DNA of 64,000 nucleotides from Alkalispirochaeta americana (GCF_900156105.1 NZ_FTMS01000001.1:124001-188000); one strand, 5' to 3'; positions 32,934 to 41,528 are shown, counted from the stretch's first letter. A program made the numbers and translations. Notes: generated by a model not told the origin, from the sequence alone.

Positions 32934-34568
32934 ATGATTAGTGCATCAAACATAACCCTCTCGTTTGGCCAGAGAGCTCTTTTTAAAGATGTGAACATCA
33001 AGTTCACTCCCGGAAACTGTTACGGCATTATTGGTGCAAACGGAGCCGGAAAATCGACCTTTCTCAAGATTTTGTCGGGCGAGATCACCCCCGACAGCGG
33101 AACCATAGCGATCACGCCCGGAGAACGCCTGGCTGTGCTCCAGCAGGACCAGTTCCAGTTCGATCAGCACCCGGTGCTCCACACGGTCATTATGGGCTAC
33201 CGGAAGCTCTACGATGTGATGGTAGAAAAGGATGCGATCTATCAGAAGGAAGATTTTACCGAAGAGGATGGACTTCGGGCGGCGGAACTGGAAGGCGAGT
33301 TTGCCGAGATGGGGGGCTGGGAGGCCGAATCCGAAGCGGCCCGCATGCTCTCCGGTCTGGGGATAGAAGAAAAGTACCACCACAAGCTCATGGCCGATCT
33401 CGAGGGAGGTCAGAAAGTGCGGGTGCTTCTGGCCCAGGCTCTCTTTGGTGAGCCCGATATTCTCCTCCTCGACGAGCCCACAAACAACCTGGACCTGGAA
33501 TCGGTGTCGTGGCTCGAGGACTTTCTCTATGCCTTCCCCAACACCGTGATCGTTGTAAGTCACGACCGGCACTTTTTGAACACCGTCTGTACCCACATCG
33601 CCGATATCGATTTCGGGAAGGTCCAGCTCTACGTGGGAAACTACGATTTCTGGTACCATTCCAGTCAGCTCGTGCAGAAGCAGATGCGGGACGAGAAAAA
33701 ACGCCGCGAGGATAAGGTTGCAGAACTGCGCGAGTTCATCCAGCGCTTTTCCTCAAACGCCGCCCGTTCCCGTCAGGCCACGAGCCGGCAAAAGCTGATC
33801 GACAAGCTCTCAATAGATGATATCCAGCCCTCAAGCCGGAAGCGTCCCTACGTCAACTTCGATCCCGAACGTGATCCCGGCAAAAAAGCCCTGGAGATAC
33901 GGGGGCTCTCCCTCTCTGTCGAGGGGGAAGATGTGTTGAAAGATCTGACTCTCACGGTCCACCCGGGGGACAAGATCGCCTTTGTGGGGCCGTATCACCA
34001 GGCAAAGACGGCGCTCTTCTCGGTTCTTGCGGGAGTTGCGGAGGCAGAGGCGGGTGAGTACGAGTGGGGAACCACCATGACCACGGGATATTTCCCCAAG
34101 GACAACGCCTCCCACTTCGAGGCCGATCTTTCTGTCATCGAGTGGCTTCGCCAGTACACCAAAATTGAGGAAGAGGCCTACGTTCGGGGCTTTCTGGGCC
34201 GGATGCTCTTCTCGGGGGATGAGTCGCTCAAGAGTGTGAAGGTTCTCTCGGGGGGGGAGCGTGTTCGATGCATGCTCTCGATGCTCATGCTTTCCCGTCC
34301 CAACGCGCTGATCCTGGATGAGCCCACCAACCACCTGGACCTGGAATCGATCACTGCCCTGAATGATGGTCTTATCGATTTCTCCGGTAACGTCCTCTTT
34401 TCCAGTCACGACCACGAGTTTGTGAACACCGTGGCCAACAGGATTGTGGAACTCACTCCGGGAGGAATCATCGACAAGACCATGCCTCTTGACGAGTACC
34501 TGAAGAGCGACGATGTCCGGGAGTTGCGGGATTCGCTCTATCACGGTCACCATACCCTGGAGATCTGA
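32934..34568 (+). CDS. ABC-F family ATPase (YbiT-like) with degenerate second Walker A
   Basis: Soluble protein of 544 residues with two ABC domains and no membrane part, likely acting on the ribosome. The first domain has GANGAGKST, the variant signature LEGGQKVRV and LLLDEPTNNLD. A helical linker rich in Lys and Arg follows (QMRDEKKRREDKVAELREF). The second domain keeps LSGGERVRC and LILDEPTNHLD, but its Walker A reads GPYHQAKTA instead of GxxGxGKST, so the second site may not bind ATP normally. AAGGA lies about 10 bp before the ATG. Confidence 0.88.
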   Translation: MISASNITLSFGQRALFKDVNIKFTPGNCYGIIGANGAGKSTFLKILSGEITPDSGTIAITPGERLAVLQQDQFQFDQHPVLHTVIMGYRKLYDVMVEKDAIYQKEDFTEEDGLRAAELEGEFAEMGGWEAESEAARMLSGLGIEEKYHHKLMADLEGGQKVRVLLAQALFGEPDILLLDEPTNNLDLESVSWLEDFLYAFPNTVIVVSHDRHFLNTVCTHIADIDFGKVQLYVGNYDFWYHSSQLVQKQMRDEKKRREDKVAELREFIQRFSSNAARSRQATSRQKLIDKLSIDDIQPSSRKRPYVNFDPERDPGKKALEIRGLSLSVEGEDVLKDLTLTVHPGDKIAFVGPYHQAKTALFSVLAGVAEAEAGEYEWGTTMTTGYFPKDNASHFEADLSVIEWLRQYTKIEEEAYVRGFLGRMLFSGDESLKSVKVLSGGERVRCMLSMLMLSRPNALILDEPTNHLDLESITALNDGLIDFSGNVLFSSHDHEFVNTVANRIVELTPGGIIDKTMPLDEYLKSDDVRELRDSLYHGHHTLEI

Positions 34569-34589
34569 GACCGCAGAAGAGACGATACA

Positions 34590-34618
34590 GAAAAGAGCCG
34601 CCCCAGGGCGGCTCTTTC
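34590..34618. terminator. Bidirectional terminator between the ABC-F gene and tRNA-Ala
   Basis: AAAGAGCCGCC and GGCGGCTCTTT enclose a 4-base loop, with T-rich ends in both directions. It serves the ABC-F gene on the plus strand and the tRNA on the minus strand. Confidence 0.85.
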
Positions 34619-34692
34619 TGGAGAATACCGGATTCGAACCGGTGACCTGTTGATTGCGAACCAACCGCTCTAGCCAACTGAGCTAATTCCCC
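34619..34692 (-). tRNA. tRNA-Ala (anticodon CGC)
   Basis: A full cloverleaf is present on the minus strand: acceptor GGGGAAT pairs with ATTCTCC, the D arm is GCTC-AGTTGGCTA-GAGC, the anticodon arm is GTTGG-TTCGCAA-TCAAC, and the T arm is ACCGG-TTCGAAT-CCGGT. The loop gives anticodon CGC, reading GCG. The G3-U70 pair, the alanine identity element, is present. The discriminator base is A and CCA is not encoded. Confidence 0.93.
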
Positions 34693-34790
34693 GGTTTGTT
34701 CATCCTGTGAAACCACCCCGTGAGCCACTGTGCCGGAAGAGGCCGACCGCGCCATGACAGGGGGCCTTCCACCAAGGGTGGCCATGTGAA

Positions 34791-34819
34791 AAACTACCGG
34801 CCCCCCGGGCTTTTGTCAA
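34791..34819 (-). promoter_or_regulatory. Promoter of tRNA-Ala
   Basis: TTGACA (34819-34814) and TAGTTT (34796-34791) are 17 bp apart on the minus strand, about 90 bp before the mature tRNA 5' end. Confidence 0.6.
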
Positions 34820-34859
34820 GAAGAATCTTCGGGCTGCCGGAGCTCGGGGCCAGGGTGGT

Positions 34860-35216
34860 TCAGTTATCACCGGTGTCACGGGCATCACCGGCGAACTTCC
34901 CGGCAGAAGGTTCCGGGACCAGGTAATCCACAACCTGGCGGGACTCCACCAGCTCGCCGATGAAGGCCACAACGGCCTGGTGTTCAGGATGAATCTGGTA
35001 GGCCTCAAGGGCCGCCTGGTCGGAAAATTCCGAGTAGAGGGCAAGATCGGCCGATGCTCCGGTGCGACTTGTATCGACCCCTGCCTCGATCCGGAGCAGG
35101 CCGGGAATGCGTCCCTGGAGAGCCTCGATCCGTTTTTGTATCTCCCTGGCGTTTTCTGCAGCCCGGCGACCCGCCGCCCGGGGTTTCAGCTTCCAGAATA
35201 CAAGGTGTTTGACCAT
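34860..35216 (-). CDS. Stress-responsive A/B barrel (Dabb) domain protein
   Basis: A 118-residue single-domain protein of the dimeric alpha/beta-barrel Dabb family. The start MVKHLVFWKLKP, the middle GVDTSRTGASADLALYSEF and AYQIHPEHQAVVAFI are typical. ATG 35216 has GGGAGG 6 bp upstream; the ORF from 35243 is longer without support. The biochemical role of bacterial Dabb proteins is mostly unknown. Confidence 0.85.
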   Translation of the reverse strand: MVKHLVFWKLKPRAAGRRAAENAREIQKRIEALQGRIPGLLRIEAGVDTSRTGASADLALYSEFSDQAALEAYQIHPEHQAVVAFIGELVESRQVVDYLVPEPSAGKFAGDARDTGDN

Positions 35217-35363
35217 AGTGAACCTCCCGGAGATTTTTTGCATCCTACCATATCCGGAACGAGGCCGGGGAGGGGGCAGGTCTTCCGATTATTTCCCCTC
35301 CGATCCTTTGAGACTCGCCTTCCCATGGTGCCCTAAACCTGATTAATTGGTTATCCTTGCTCC

Positions 35364-36140
35364 ATGGCCTTGTCCTGGATAGCCCGGTTTTTCCCGGCGC
35401 GCCGGAGAGATCAGGAGCTCGACGAGCTGCGGCGCACTCTGGAGGAAAAAAACCGTATCCTCTCTACTCTGGCTCACGAGCTCAGAACACCCCTCACGGT
35501 GATGCAGACCACCACGGCCGTGCTTCTTGAGGAGCGCCCTGGCCCACTTTCTCCCCGGCAACGGCATTTCCTCGAATCGATGCACGAGAACACCTGCCGG
35601 ATGGTGCAGTTTTCCGAGACAATTCTGGCCGACATCAAGGTTGGCCGTGACTGGATTCCCCTGGATGCGCAGCACCTGAACCTGCGGCGTATCATCCAGC
35701 GGGTAAAGACCTCCATGCAGCCCGTTCTGGAGGAGCGAAACCAGTCCCTGCGCATCACCTTTCCCTCGCTCCTCTCCCGTCCCCGGGGCAATGAAACCTG
35801 GATATACCACGTTCTGACCAATCTTATTCACAATGCGGCAAAGCACGCCGGCGAGGGAGGGGTCGTCATGATTTCCGTAAATCAGCACGACCATTGCGTC
35901 TCCGTTACCGTGAGCGATAACGGCCATGGCCTGCTCCGGGCGGGCCGGGAGAAGATCTTCGAGGAGTTTTATCAGGAGGAACCCCAGGCGGATTCCTCCC
36001 TCCAGGGCTCCGGTCTGGGGCTTGCGATCGTGAGGAACGTGATCGAGCGCCACGGGGGAAAGGTTTATGTCACCACGGCGGCCGGGTTGGGAACGATGGT
36101 CTCCTTTACCCTTCCTCTGGAGCCCGAAAAGAAAGGATGA
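35364..36140 (+). CDS. Soluble PhoR-like sensor histidine kinase
   Basis: A 258-residue kinase with no membrane segment. After a short basic N-terminus and a coiled coil, the HisKA motif has the phospho-accepting His at 38 (LSTLAHELRTPL). The ATPase part has NLIHNAAKHA, SDNGHGLL, FEEFYQE and GSGLGLAIV. Without a sensor domain it must get its signal through a partner, as PhoR-type kinases can through PhoU and the Pst transporter. The response regulator gene starts 4 bp after its stop. Adjacent PHO-box-like promoters suggest a phosphate-starvation role, which is an inference. Confidence 0.85.
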   Translation: MALSWIARFFPARRRDQELDELRRTLEEKNRILSTLAHELRTPLTVMQTTTAVLLEERPGPLSPRQRHFLESMHENTCRMVQFSETILADIKVGRDWIPLDAQHLNLRRIIQRVKTSMQPVLEERNQSLRITFPSLLSRPRGNETWIYHVLTNLIHNAAKHAGEGGVVMISVNQHDHCVSVTVSDNGHGLLRAGREKIFEEFYQEEPQADSSLQGSGLGLAIVRNVIERHGGKVYVTTAAGLGTMVSFTLPLEPEKKG

Positions 36141-36144
36141 CAAC

Positions 36145-36864
36145 GTGTCCCGGATTCTGGTAGTTGATGACGAACCGGCGATTGTGAACCTTCTTGTCTT
36201 CATTCTGGAAGACCAGGGCTATCGGGTGAAGTCTGCAGACCGGGGCGATACGGCCCTGGAGATCGTTCGGGAGTGGATTCCCGATCTGGTGATCCTTGAT
36301 ATTGGCCTGCCCGGGATTGGCGGGCTTGAGGTGTGTCGAGTCCTCCACGACAAGGGCCTTCCTGTGCTGGTCTTGAGTTCCCACGATAAAGATGATCAGG
36401 TTGTGGAAGGCCTTGAAGAGGGTGCCGACGATTACGTGACCAAGCCCTTTAACCACCGGGAGCTGCTCTTGCGGGTGGACAAGCTGCTGGTGCGAACCCG
36501 GAATCAGGGTGATCCCGAGGTGGGCCCCGGGGGCGGGGTGAAAGGATCTTTTCTTCAGCAGCCCCTGGTTCTCGGGGAACTCCGGATCGATCCCTTGCGG
36601 GGCGAAGTGTTTCGGGGAGAGGCGGCGCTGCAACTCACGCCCACGGAGTTCCGCTTGCTCTCATTGCTGGCTCTGGCGCCGGGTCATCCCGTGGCGGTGG
36701 AGACGATCCTGGAACGGATATGGAACAGCACCGACTGGGAGGGCGGCGCCGAGATGGTGAAGGTGAACATCCGGCGTCTTCGGCAGAAGATCGAGCCCGA
36801 TCCTTCGCGGCCTGTGTACATTCTGAATCGTCGGGGCATGGGGTATTTTCTGGCGGAGGAGTAA
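36145..36864 (+). CDS. PhoB/OmpR-family response regulator
   Basis: A 239-residue two-domain regulator. The receiver has Asp-Asp at 8-9, the phospho-acceptor Asp at 52 (LVILDIGLPG), Ser 79 and Lys 100 (YVTKPF). The C-terminal winged helix includes LTPTEFRLLSLLALAPG and VKVNIRRLRQKIE, then RRGMGYFL. GTG 36145 has AAAGGA 8 bp upstream and follows the kinase gene by 4 bp, so the pair is one unit. Proteins of this class bind 11-bp direct repeats; such repeats stand 57 bp after this gene and before two other operons in the window. Confidence 0.9.
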   Translation: MSRILVVDDEPAIVNLLVFILEDQGYRVKSADRGDTALEIVREWIPDLVILDIGLPGIGGLEVCRVLHDKGLPVLVLSSHDKDDQVVEGLEEGADDYVTKPFNHRELLLRVDKLLVRTRNQGDPEVGPGGGVKGSFLQQPLVLGELRIDPLRGEVFRGEAALQLTPTEFRLLSLLALAPGHPVAVETILERIWNSTDWEGGAEMVKVNIRRLRQKIEPDPSRPVYILNRRGMGYFLAEE

Positions 36865-36920
36865 TTGTAGAAGGCCCCGGGCAAGGGGTTTTCCGCTTTT
36901 GCGAGGGAGTCCTCTCTGGG

Positions 36921-36964
36921 TGTAACCAGAAATAAACCAGATTGTAACCATATTGTTCCTTGCG
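36921..36964 (+). promoter_or_regulatory. Four tandem 11-bp repeats, PHO-box-like, before the second phn operon
   Basis: The units are TGTAACCAGAA, ATAAACCAGAT, TGTAACCATAT and TGTTCCTTGCG, placed head to tail without gaps. Such 11-bp direct repeats are what PhoB-class regulators bind. The array ends 51 bp before the phnD start codon. A clear -10 element is not obvious; the T/A-rich TTATTC at 36972 is a possibility. Confidence 0.65.
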
Positions 36965-37015
36965 GGAAGGATTATTCCCCCTGAGAATGAGACCATATTC
37001 TGTAGGAGGAAATGA

Positions 37016-37924
37016 ATGAGACGAGTTTTATGGATGGCCCTGGCTGCATCGGTTTTGCTGACTGCCGTTGCTGTTGCCGGAGGACGAAGTGAAGAGAAAA
37101 GTTTTGTTGACGACGGCCGTTACGACCGTAGCGATTGGCCTGAAGTGGTTCGGATCGGGGTTCTTCCCGAAGAGGACCAGGCCGTTATGATGGAGCGCTA
37201 CCAGCCTTTTCTGGAGCATGTTGAGGGAGTTCTGGGAGTAAAAACCGAGCTCTTCTTCGGAAATGATTTCACCGCCATGGTGGAAGCAATGCGGTTCGAG
37301 CATATCGAGGTGTCCAAGTTTGGCCCCTCTGCCTACGTGATGGCTGCCGAGCGGGCCGGTGCTGAAGCCTTTGTGCAGGGTGTCCGCGACGCCAGTGCCC
37401 CCACGTACAAGAGTTATATCATCGCGCGGGACGACAGTGGTATTGATACCATCGAGGATGTGCTGGGTCGAAACTTTGCCTGGGTTGACCCCGCTTCCGG
37501 CTCGGGCTACCTCTTTCCCCGTGCGATGATGCTGGGAGCTCTGGATACCACCGACGAGAAGATGGACGCGCTCTTCGAGAACGTCATTTTCAGCGGTGGC
37601 CACGATGCCTCCGTCCGGTTTGTTATTAACGGTGATGTGGACGCTGCCGCTGTATCGGACAGTCAGATTCAGCGAATGCGGGCTGCCGAGTTCCCGGGGA
37701 TGGAAAATATTGTGGTTGTTGCCGAGACAGACCCCATTCCCCGCTCTCCCGAGGCGTACCGAAGCAACCTCCCCGACAGTCTGAAGCAGGCACTTTTTGA
37801 CGCCTACACAACCTTTGATGATCGGGACTTCCTGGAAGCCCACAACTATCATGACGGGTTTGTGCCGGTCACCGATGCCGCCTACGACGTGGTTCGGGAT
37901 ACGCAACAGCGTCTCGGCCTCTAA
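37016..37924 (+). CDS. phnD: Phosphonate/phosphite-type ABC transporter substrate-binding protein (second system)
   Basis: Periplasmic protein of 302 residues in the PhnD family. The signal peptide covers 1-21, ending A-V-A before GGRSEE; there is no lipobox. Family segments are RIGVLPEEDQAVMMERYQPF, VSKFGPSAYVMAAERAGA, SYIIARDDSGIDTIEDVLG and DPASGSGYLFPRAM. TAGGAGG lies 6 bp before the ATG. This protein is shorter than the first copy and keeps the F-G-P-S-A-Y binding loop, closer to classical PhnD/PtxB, so the two systems probably differ in ligand. Confidence 0.88.
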   Translation: MRRVLWMALAASVLLTAVAVAGGRSEEKSFVDDGRYDRSDWPEVVRIGVLPEEDQAVMMERYQPFLEHVEGVLGVKTELFFGNDFTAMVEAMRFEHIEVSKFGPSAYVMAAERAGAEAFVQGVRDASAPTYKSYIIARDDSGIDTIEDVLGRNFAWVDPASGSGYLFPRAMMLGALDTTDEKMDALFENVIFSGGHDASVRFVINGDVDAAAVSDSQIQRMRAAEFPGMENIVVVAETDPIPRSPEAYRSNLPDSLKQALFDAYTTFDDRDFLEAHNYHDGFVPVTDAAYDVVRDTQQRLGL

Positions 37925-37954
37925 CGGGACGACCCTGAACATTCCCTTGTGCGG

Positions 37955-37983
37955 ACCGGCGGGAAAACCCCGGCGGTCCGTTT
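37955..37983 (+). other. Intercistronic stem-loop after the second phnD
   Basis: CGGACCG and CGGTCCG form the outer stem, and CGGG-AAAA-CCCCG extends it inward. Like the palindrome after the first phnD, it lacks a T-run and probably sets the ratio of binding protein to transporter core. Confidence 0.6.
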
Positions 37984-38039
37984 CTGTCTTTCACAACACG
38001 CTTGTTACATTATAATTATTATATGGAGAATATACTCAA

Positions 38040-38810
38040 ATGTCCTCAACCCCCATTCTGTCGGTTTCAGACCTGAAAAAAACCTTTCCCGATGGCACCC
38101 GCGCCCTGAAAGGTGTCAGTATCGATGTGATGCCCGGCGAGTTTCTGGTGATGATTGGCTCAAGCGGGGCGGGAAAATCGACGTTTTTGCGCTGTACGAA
38201 TCATCTTTTCAAACCAACCTCGGGCAAGATTGTTTTTGAAGGAAAAGACATATCCGCTGTAAAAGGTCGGGCCCTGCGGGATGCACGCAAACATCTGGGT
38301 ATGATCTTCCAGGGATACAACCTGGTAAAACGCCTGACAACGCTGGAGAACGTTCTTCTGGGTCGTCTGGGGTATATGTCCAGCATAACCGGAGCCCTTG
38401 GTATCTATAGTCGGGAGGATCGTCTTCGGGCCGTGGACTTGCTTGAACGGGTCGGTCTGGGAGAACAGCGCTTCAAGCGGGCCGACCAGTTATCGGGAGG
38501 CCAGCAGCAGCGGGTGGGAATTGCCCGGGCTATCGCGCAGCAGGCACGACTCATTCTGGCCGATGAACCCATCGCGAGTCTTGATCCCAAAGCATCGGAT
38601 ACGGTGATGAGTTATCTTCACCAGGTCTCCCGGGAAGAGGGAATCGCCTGTATTGTAAACCTCCATCAGGTGGATTACGCAAAAAAATACGCCGACCGGA
38701 TTGTCGGTCTCAAAGATGGCGAGATTGCATTTTTGGGATCTCCCGAGGACGTTACCGACGAGGTCATCAAGAATCTCTATGGCGAAAAGGGAGACAAGAT
38801 CGATGACTGA
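38040..38810 (+). CDS. phnC: Phosphonate-type ABC transporter ATP-binding protein (second system)
   Basis: ATPase subunit of 256 residues. Walker A is GSSGAGKST at 40-48, the signature is LSGGQQQRVGIARA, and Walker B is LILADEPIASLD. A GGAG lies about 12 bp before the ATG, and TATAAT-like sequence at about 38014 could be an internal promoter. Its end overlaps the next gene by 8 bp. Confidence 0.9.
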   Translation: MSSTPILSVSDLKKTFPDGTRALKGVSIDVMPGEFLVMIGSSGAGKSTFLRCTNHLFKPTSGKIVFEGKDISAVKGRALRDARKHLGMIFQGYNLVKRLTTLENVLLGRLGYMSSITGALGIYSREDRLRAVDLLERVGLGEQRFKRADQLSGGQQQRVGIARAIAQQARLILADEPIASLDPKASDTVMSYLHQVSREEGIACIVNLHQVDYAKKYADRIVGLKDGEIAFLGSPEDVTDEVIKNLYGEKGDKIDD

Positions 38811-39603
38811 GGGAGTGCTTGAGTATACACGGCGCAGGCTCGTCCGGCGGCGATGGATATCGGGGGGGATCGTTGCCGGTTTCGTGGTGGCGATCATAGC
38901 CTCTGCCCTGGGCACCGGGTTCCAGGTGCGGGATCTCTACCGGGGAATGCCAAATATCATAACCTTCCTGGTGGAGGACCTTCTTCCGCCGCGCTTTTCC
39001 GTGTGGCGTCGTTTCTGGAAACCCACGGTAGAGACCGTTGCCATGAGTTATGCCGGAACGTTCTTTGCGGTGATCTTTGCTGCTCCCCTGGGGTTTCTGG
39101 CGGCACGGAACGTGAGCCCCAATCCGGTGGTGATGCAAATTGCCAGAGCCTTCGCGGTGTTTATGCGAACCATTCCTCCTCTGGTATGGGCCCTTTTGCT
39201 GGTGGCCATCGTGGGAATAGGGCCCTTTGCGGGTGCGCTTGCGCTGGGGCTCTCGGGAGCGGGGATGCTTATTAAATCCTACGCTGACAGTATCGAGGAT
39301 ATCGACCCCGGTCAGGTGGAGGCCGTTGTGGCTACGGGGGCCTCTCGCTTTCAGGTGCTCATGAAAGGGGTTGTTCCCCAGTTTTTACCCTCCTTCGTTT
39401 CCTGGTCGCTCTATCGCTTTGATCTGAATATCCGGTCAGCGGCGGTGGTCGGTCTTGTCGGTGCAGGAGGGCTCGGCTTTGCCCTCTCCACATCGGTGCG
39501 GCTCTTTCGCTATAACGAGGCAGCCGTGGCTATTCTGTGGATACTGGGACTCATTCTGGTTATCGAATATGTAACAGCTTTTGTCAGGGGGAAACTGCTA
39601 TGA
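38803..39603 (+). CDS. phnE: Phosphonate-type ABC transporter permease (second system, first subunit)
   Basis: Membrane permease of 266 residues with about six segments. The coupling motif is DSIEDIDPGQVEAVVATGAS, followed by VVGLVGAGGLGFAL. ATG 38803 lies in the end of phnC and has GGGAG 9 bp upstream; the longer frame from 38701 is not supported. It overlaps the following permease gene by 4 bp. Confidence 0.9.
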   Translation: MTEGVLEYTRRRLVRRRWISGGIVAGFVVAIIASALGTGFQVRDLYRGMPNIITFLVEDLLPPRFSVWRRFWKPTVETVAMSYAGTFFAVIFAAPLGFLAARNVSPNPVVMQIARAFAVFMRTIPPLVWALLLVAIVGIGPFAGALALGLSGAGMLIKSYADSIEDIDPGQVEAVVATGASRFQVLMKGVVPQFLPSFVSWSLYRFDLNIRSAAVVGLVGAGGLGFALSTSVRLFRYNEAAVAILWILGLILVIEYVTAFVRGKLL

Positions 39604-40397
39604 TCGAGACGAGTAGCCCCGATCTCTATGGACGGTCGATCGTTCGCCGTTTGACGCCTCTCTGGTGTTTTCTTGCCTTGACGGTACTCTTTCTGCTGAG
39701 TATCGCCGGGATGAATCTGAACTTTGCGCGCATTGTAGCCGGTGTGGACCGTCTTGGAATTATGCTGGGACAGATGTTTCCACCGGATTTCTCCATTCTC
39801 GGGCGCATTATGGATCCGGCGATCGAGACCCTCTTTGTTGCCATTCTTGGAACCTTTATCGGAATCATTCTCTCGCTTCTCATCGGAGTTCTGGCGGCTC
39901 ACAACATAACGCCCCATCCTGCGGTGGAGGTCCTGCTCAAGGGGTTCTCCGCTTTTGCGCGAGCGGTGCCAGCGCTCATTTGGGCGCTTCTCTTCATCGT
40001 TGCTGTGGGGTTGGGTCCGCTCCCGGGCATACTCGCTTTGGCGGTGAACAGCATCGGGATGCTTGGCAAGGTCTTCGCTGAATCCATCGAGGAGATAGAC
40101 CAGGGACAGATTGAGGCGGTGGCCGCCACGGGGGCCACGCCGGTACAGATCGTTTTCAAGTCTGTTATCCCTTCGGTAACACCTGCCCTGGTGGCGTGGT
40201 CTCTGTTCCGATTGGATATCAACATCCGCTACTCCGCCGTCCTGGGTGTTGTTGGAGCGGGAGGAATCGGTCTCGAACTGGTGCGTTCTACCCGGATGCT
40301 GGCATTTAACGAAACCCTTACAATTACACTGGTAATATTTCTCATGGTTTGGGCTGTTGAATTTGTCAATAACCAAATAAGAAACTTCGTCCGGTAA
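39600..40397 (+). CDS. phnE: Phosphonate-type ABC transporter permease (second system, second subunit)
   Basis: Membrane permease of 265 residues with the coupling motif ESIEEIDQGQIEAVAATGAT and VLGVVGAGGIGLEL. It starts in an ATGA overlap with the first permease gene. As in the operon at 3.5 kb, two unlike PhnE proteins probably pair. The next promoter region begins about 20 bp after its stop. Confidence 0.9.
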   Translation: MIETSSPDLYGRSIVRRLTPLWCFLALTVLFLLSIAGMNLNFARIVAGVDRLGIMLGQMFPPDFSILGRIMDPAIETLFVAILGTFIGIILSLLIGVLAAHNITPHPAVEVLLKGFSAFARAVPALIWALLFIVAVGLGPLPGILALAVNSIGMLGKVFAESIEEIDQGQIEAVAATGATPVQIVFKSVIPSVTPALVAWSLFRLDINIRYSAVLGVVGAGGIGLELVRSTRMLAFNETLTITLVIFLMVWAVEFVNNQIRNFVR

Positions 40398-40419
40398 TGA
40401 CTCAGGACCAGAAGGTCAT

Positions 40420-40466
40420 TGTAACCTGATTGTTCCTTGTTGATTTTCCGGAGGGGTGGCTACAAT
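40420..40466 (+). promoter_or_regulatory. PHO-box-like repeats and -10 element before the third import operon
   Basis: TGTAACCTGAT (40420-40430) and TGTTCCTTGTT (40431-40441) stand head to tail, and a third weaker 11-mer follows to 40452. TACAAT at 40461-40466 is a likely -10. The core ATTGTAACC-N2-ATTGTTCCTTG is shared with the array at 36.9 kb, which differs only at the two spacer bases and the first base. Confidence 0.62.
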
Positions 40467-40514
40467 AGTGCATCCGTGAACGAATGAAGCGGAATTATTT
40501 GAAGGAGGATTTTC

Positions 40515-41528
40515 ATGAAAAGAGCACTGATGCTTGGTGTGGTCGCTTTGATGAGCGCCACGGTGTTGTTTGCAGGAGGCCGCCAGGAGGCAGGCCAGCG
40601 GATTACCGCATATACAACCCTGGACGAAGAGCTGGCGCGGAACGTCTTTGCCGCCTTCACCCAGGAGACAGGTATCCAGGTTGACTGGGTGCGGCTCTCC
40701 ACGGGGGAAGCTGTGGCCCGGATCGAGGCCGAGCGGGCAAATCCCCAGGCCAGCATCTGGTACGGAGGAGTTGGTCTTGGACATATCGAAGCGAAGAACA
40801 AGGGGCTCACAACACCCTATAACTCTCCCGCCGCGACCATGCCCGATCAGTTCCGCGATGCCGATGGGTACTGGTCGGGAATCTACGCAGGGCCCCTGGC
40901 CTTCGCGAGCAACAATAACGTCATGGCCCGTCTCGGAATTGATCCCCCTGATTCCTGGGAGGCCCTTCTGAACCCCAAACTGCGTAACCAGGTCCAGATG
41001 GCAAACCCCGGCTCCTCGGGAACCTCCTACAACGTTCTTGCCACGATGGTGCAGGTCCACGGTGAAGAGGGCGGATTCGAGTACATGGACCGTCTGGACC
41101 GCAACATAACCCAGTACACCCGTTCGGGCTCTGCCCCGGGACGCAACGTGGCCATTGGTGAGGTGGGAGTTGCTATCGGATACGCCCACGATATCGTGCG
41201 GCTTATTGCCGAGGGATATCCCATGACCATGACCGTGCCCGACGGTACGGGCTTTGAGGTTGCCGCCGTTTCCCTGATCGCGAATGGTCCCGAGGATCAG
41301 CAGGAAGCCGCCCGGAAGCTCTTTGATTGGGCCCTGGGAGAGACCGCTGCCAAGCTCTACGCTGAACAGTTTGTGGTTCCCTTTGTGGACGTTCCTCTTG
41401 CACCGGGTGCAGTTCCCATTCGGGAGGTAAACGTGATCGACCAGGACGACGAGTGGGCTGCTCAGGAGCGGGCTCGCCTGGTGGACAAGTGGAACGATAC
41501 AATCGGTGCCTCTTCGCGGACCGAATAG
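40515..41528 (+). CDS. ABC transporter substrate-binding protein, AfuA/FbpA-like, possibly for an organophosphate
   Basis: Periplasmic protein of 337 residues with a signal peptide of about 20 residues ending F-A before GGRQEAG. It belongs to the family 1 binding proteins near AfuA, FbpA and 2-aminoethylphosphonate-type proteins (ITAYTTLDEELARNVFAAF, PQASIWYGGVGLGHIEAK, GSSGTSYNVLATMV, IAIGYAHDIV-like). The tyrosine pairs that bind iron in FbpA are not obvious near the C-terminus. AAGGAGG lies about 7 bp upstream. The PHO-box-like promoter points to a phosphorylated organic ligand rather than iron. AfuA itself is known to bind sugar phosphates. Confidence 0.78.
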   Translation: MKRALMLGVVALMSATVLFAGGRQEAGQRITAYTTLDEELARNVFAAFTQETGIQVDWVRLSTGEAVARIEAERANPQASIWYGGVGLGHIEAKNKGLTTPYNSPAATMPDQFRDADGYWSGIYAGPLAFASNNNVMARLGIDPPDSWEALLNPKLRNQVQMANPGSSGTSYNVLATMVQVHGEEGGFEYMDRLDRNITQYTRSGSAPGRNVAIGEVGVAIGYAHDIVRLIAEGYPMTMTVPDGTGFEVAAVSLIANGPEDQQEAARKLFDWALGETAAKLYAEQFVVPFVDVPLAPGAVPIREVNVIDQDDEWAAQERARLVDKWNDTIGASSRTE

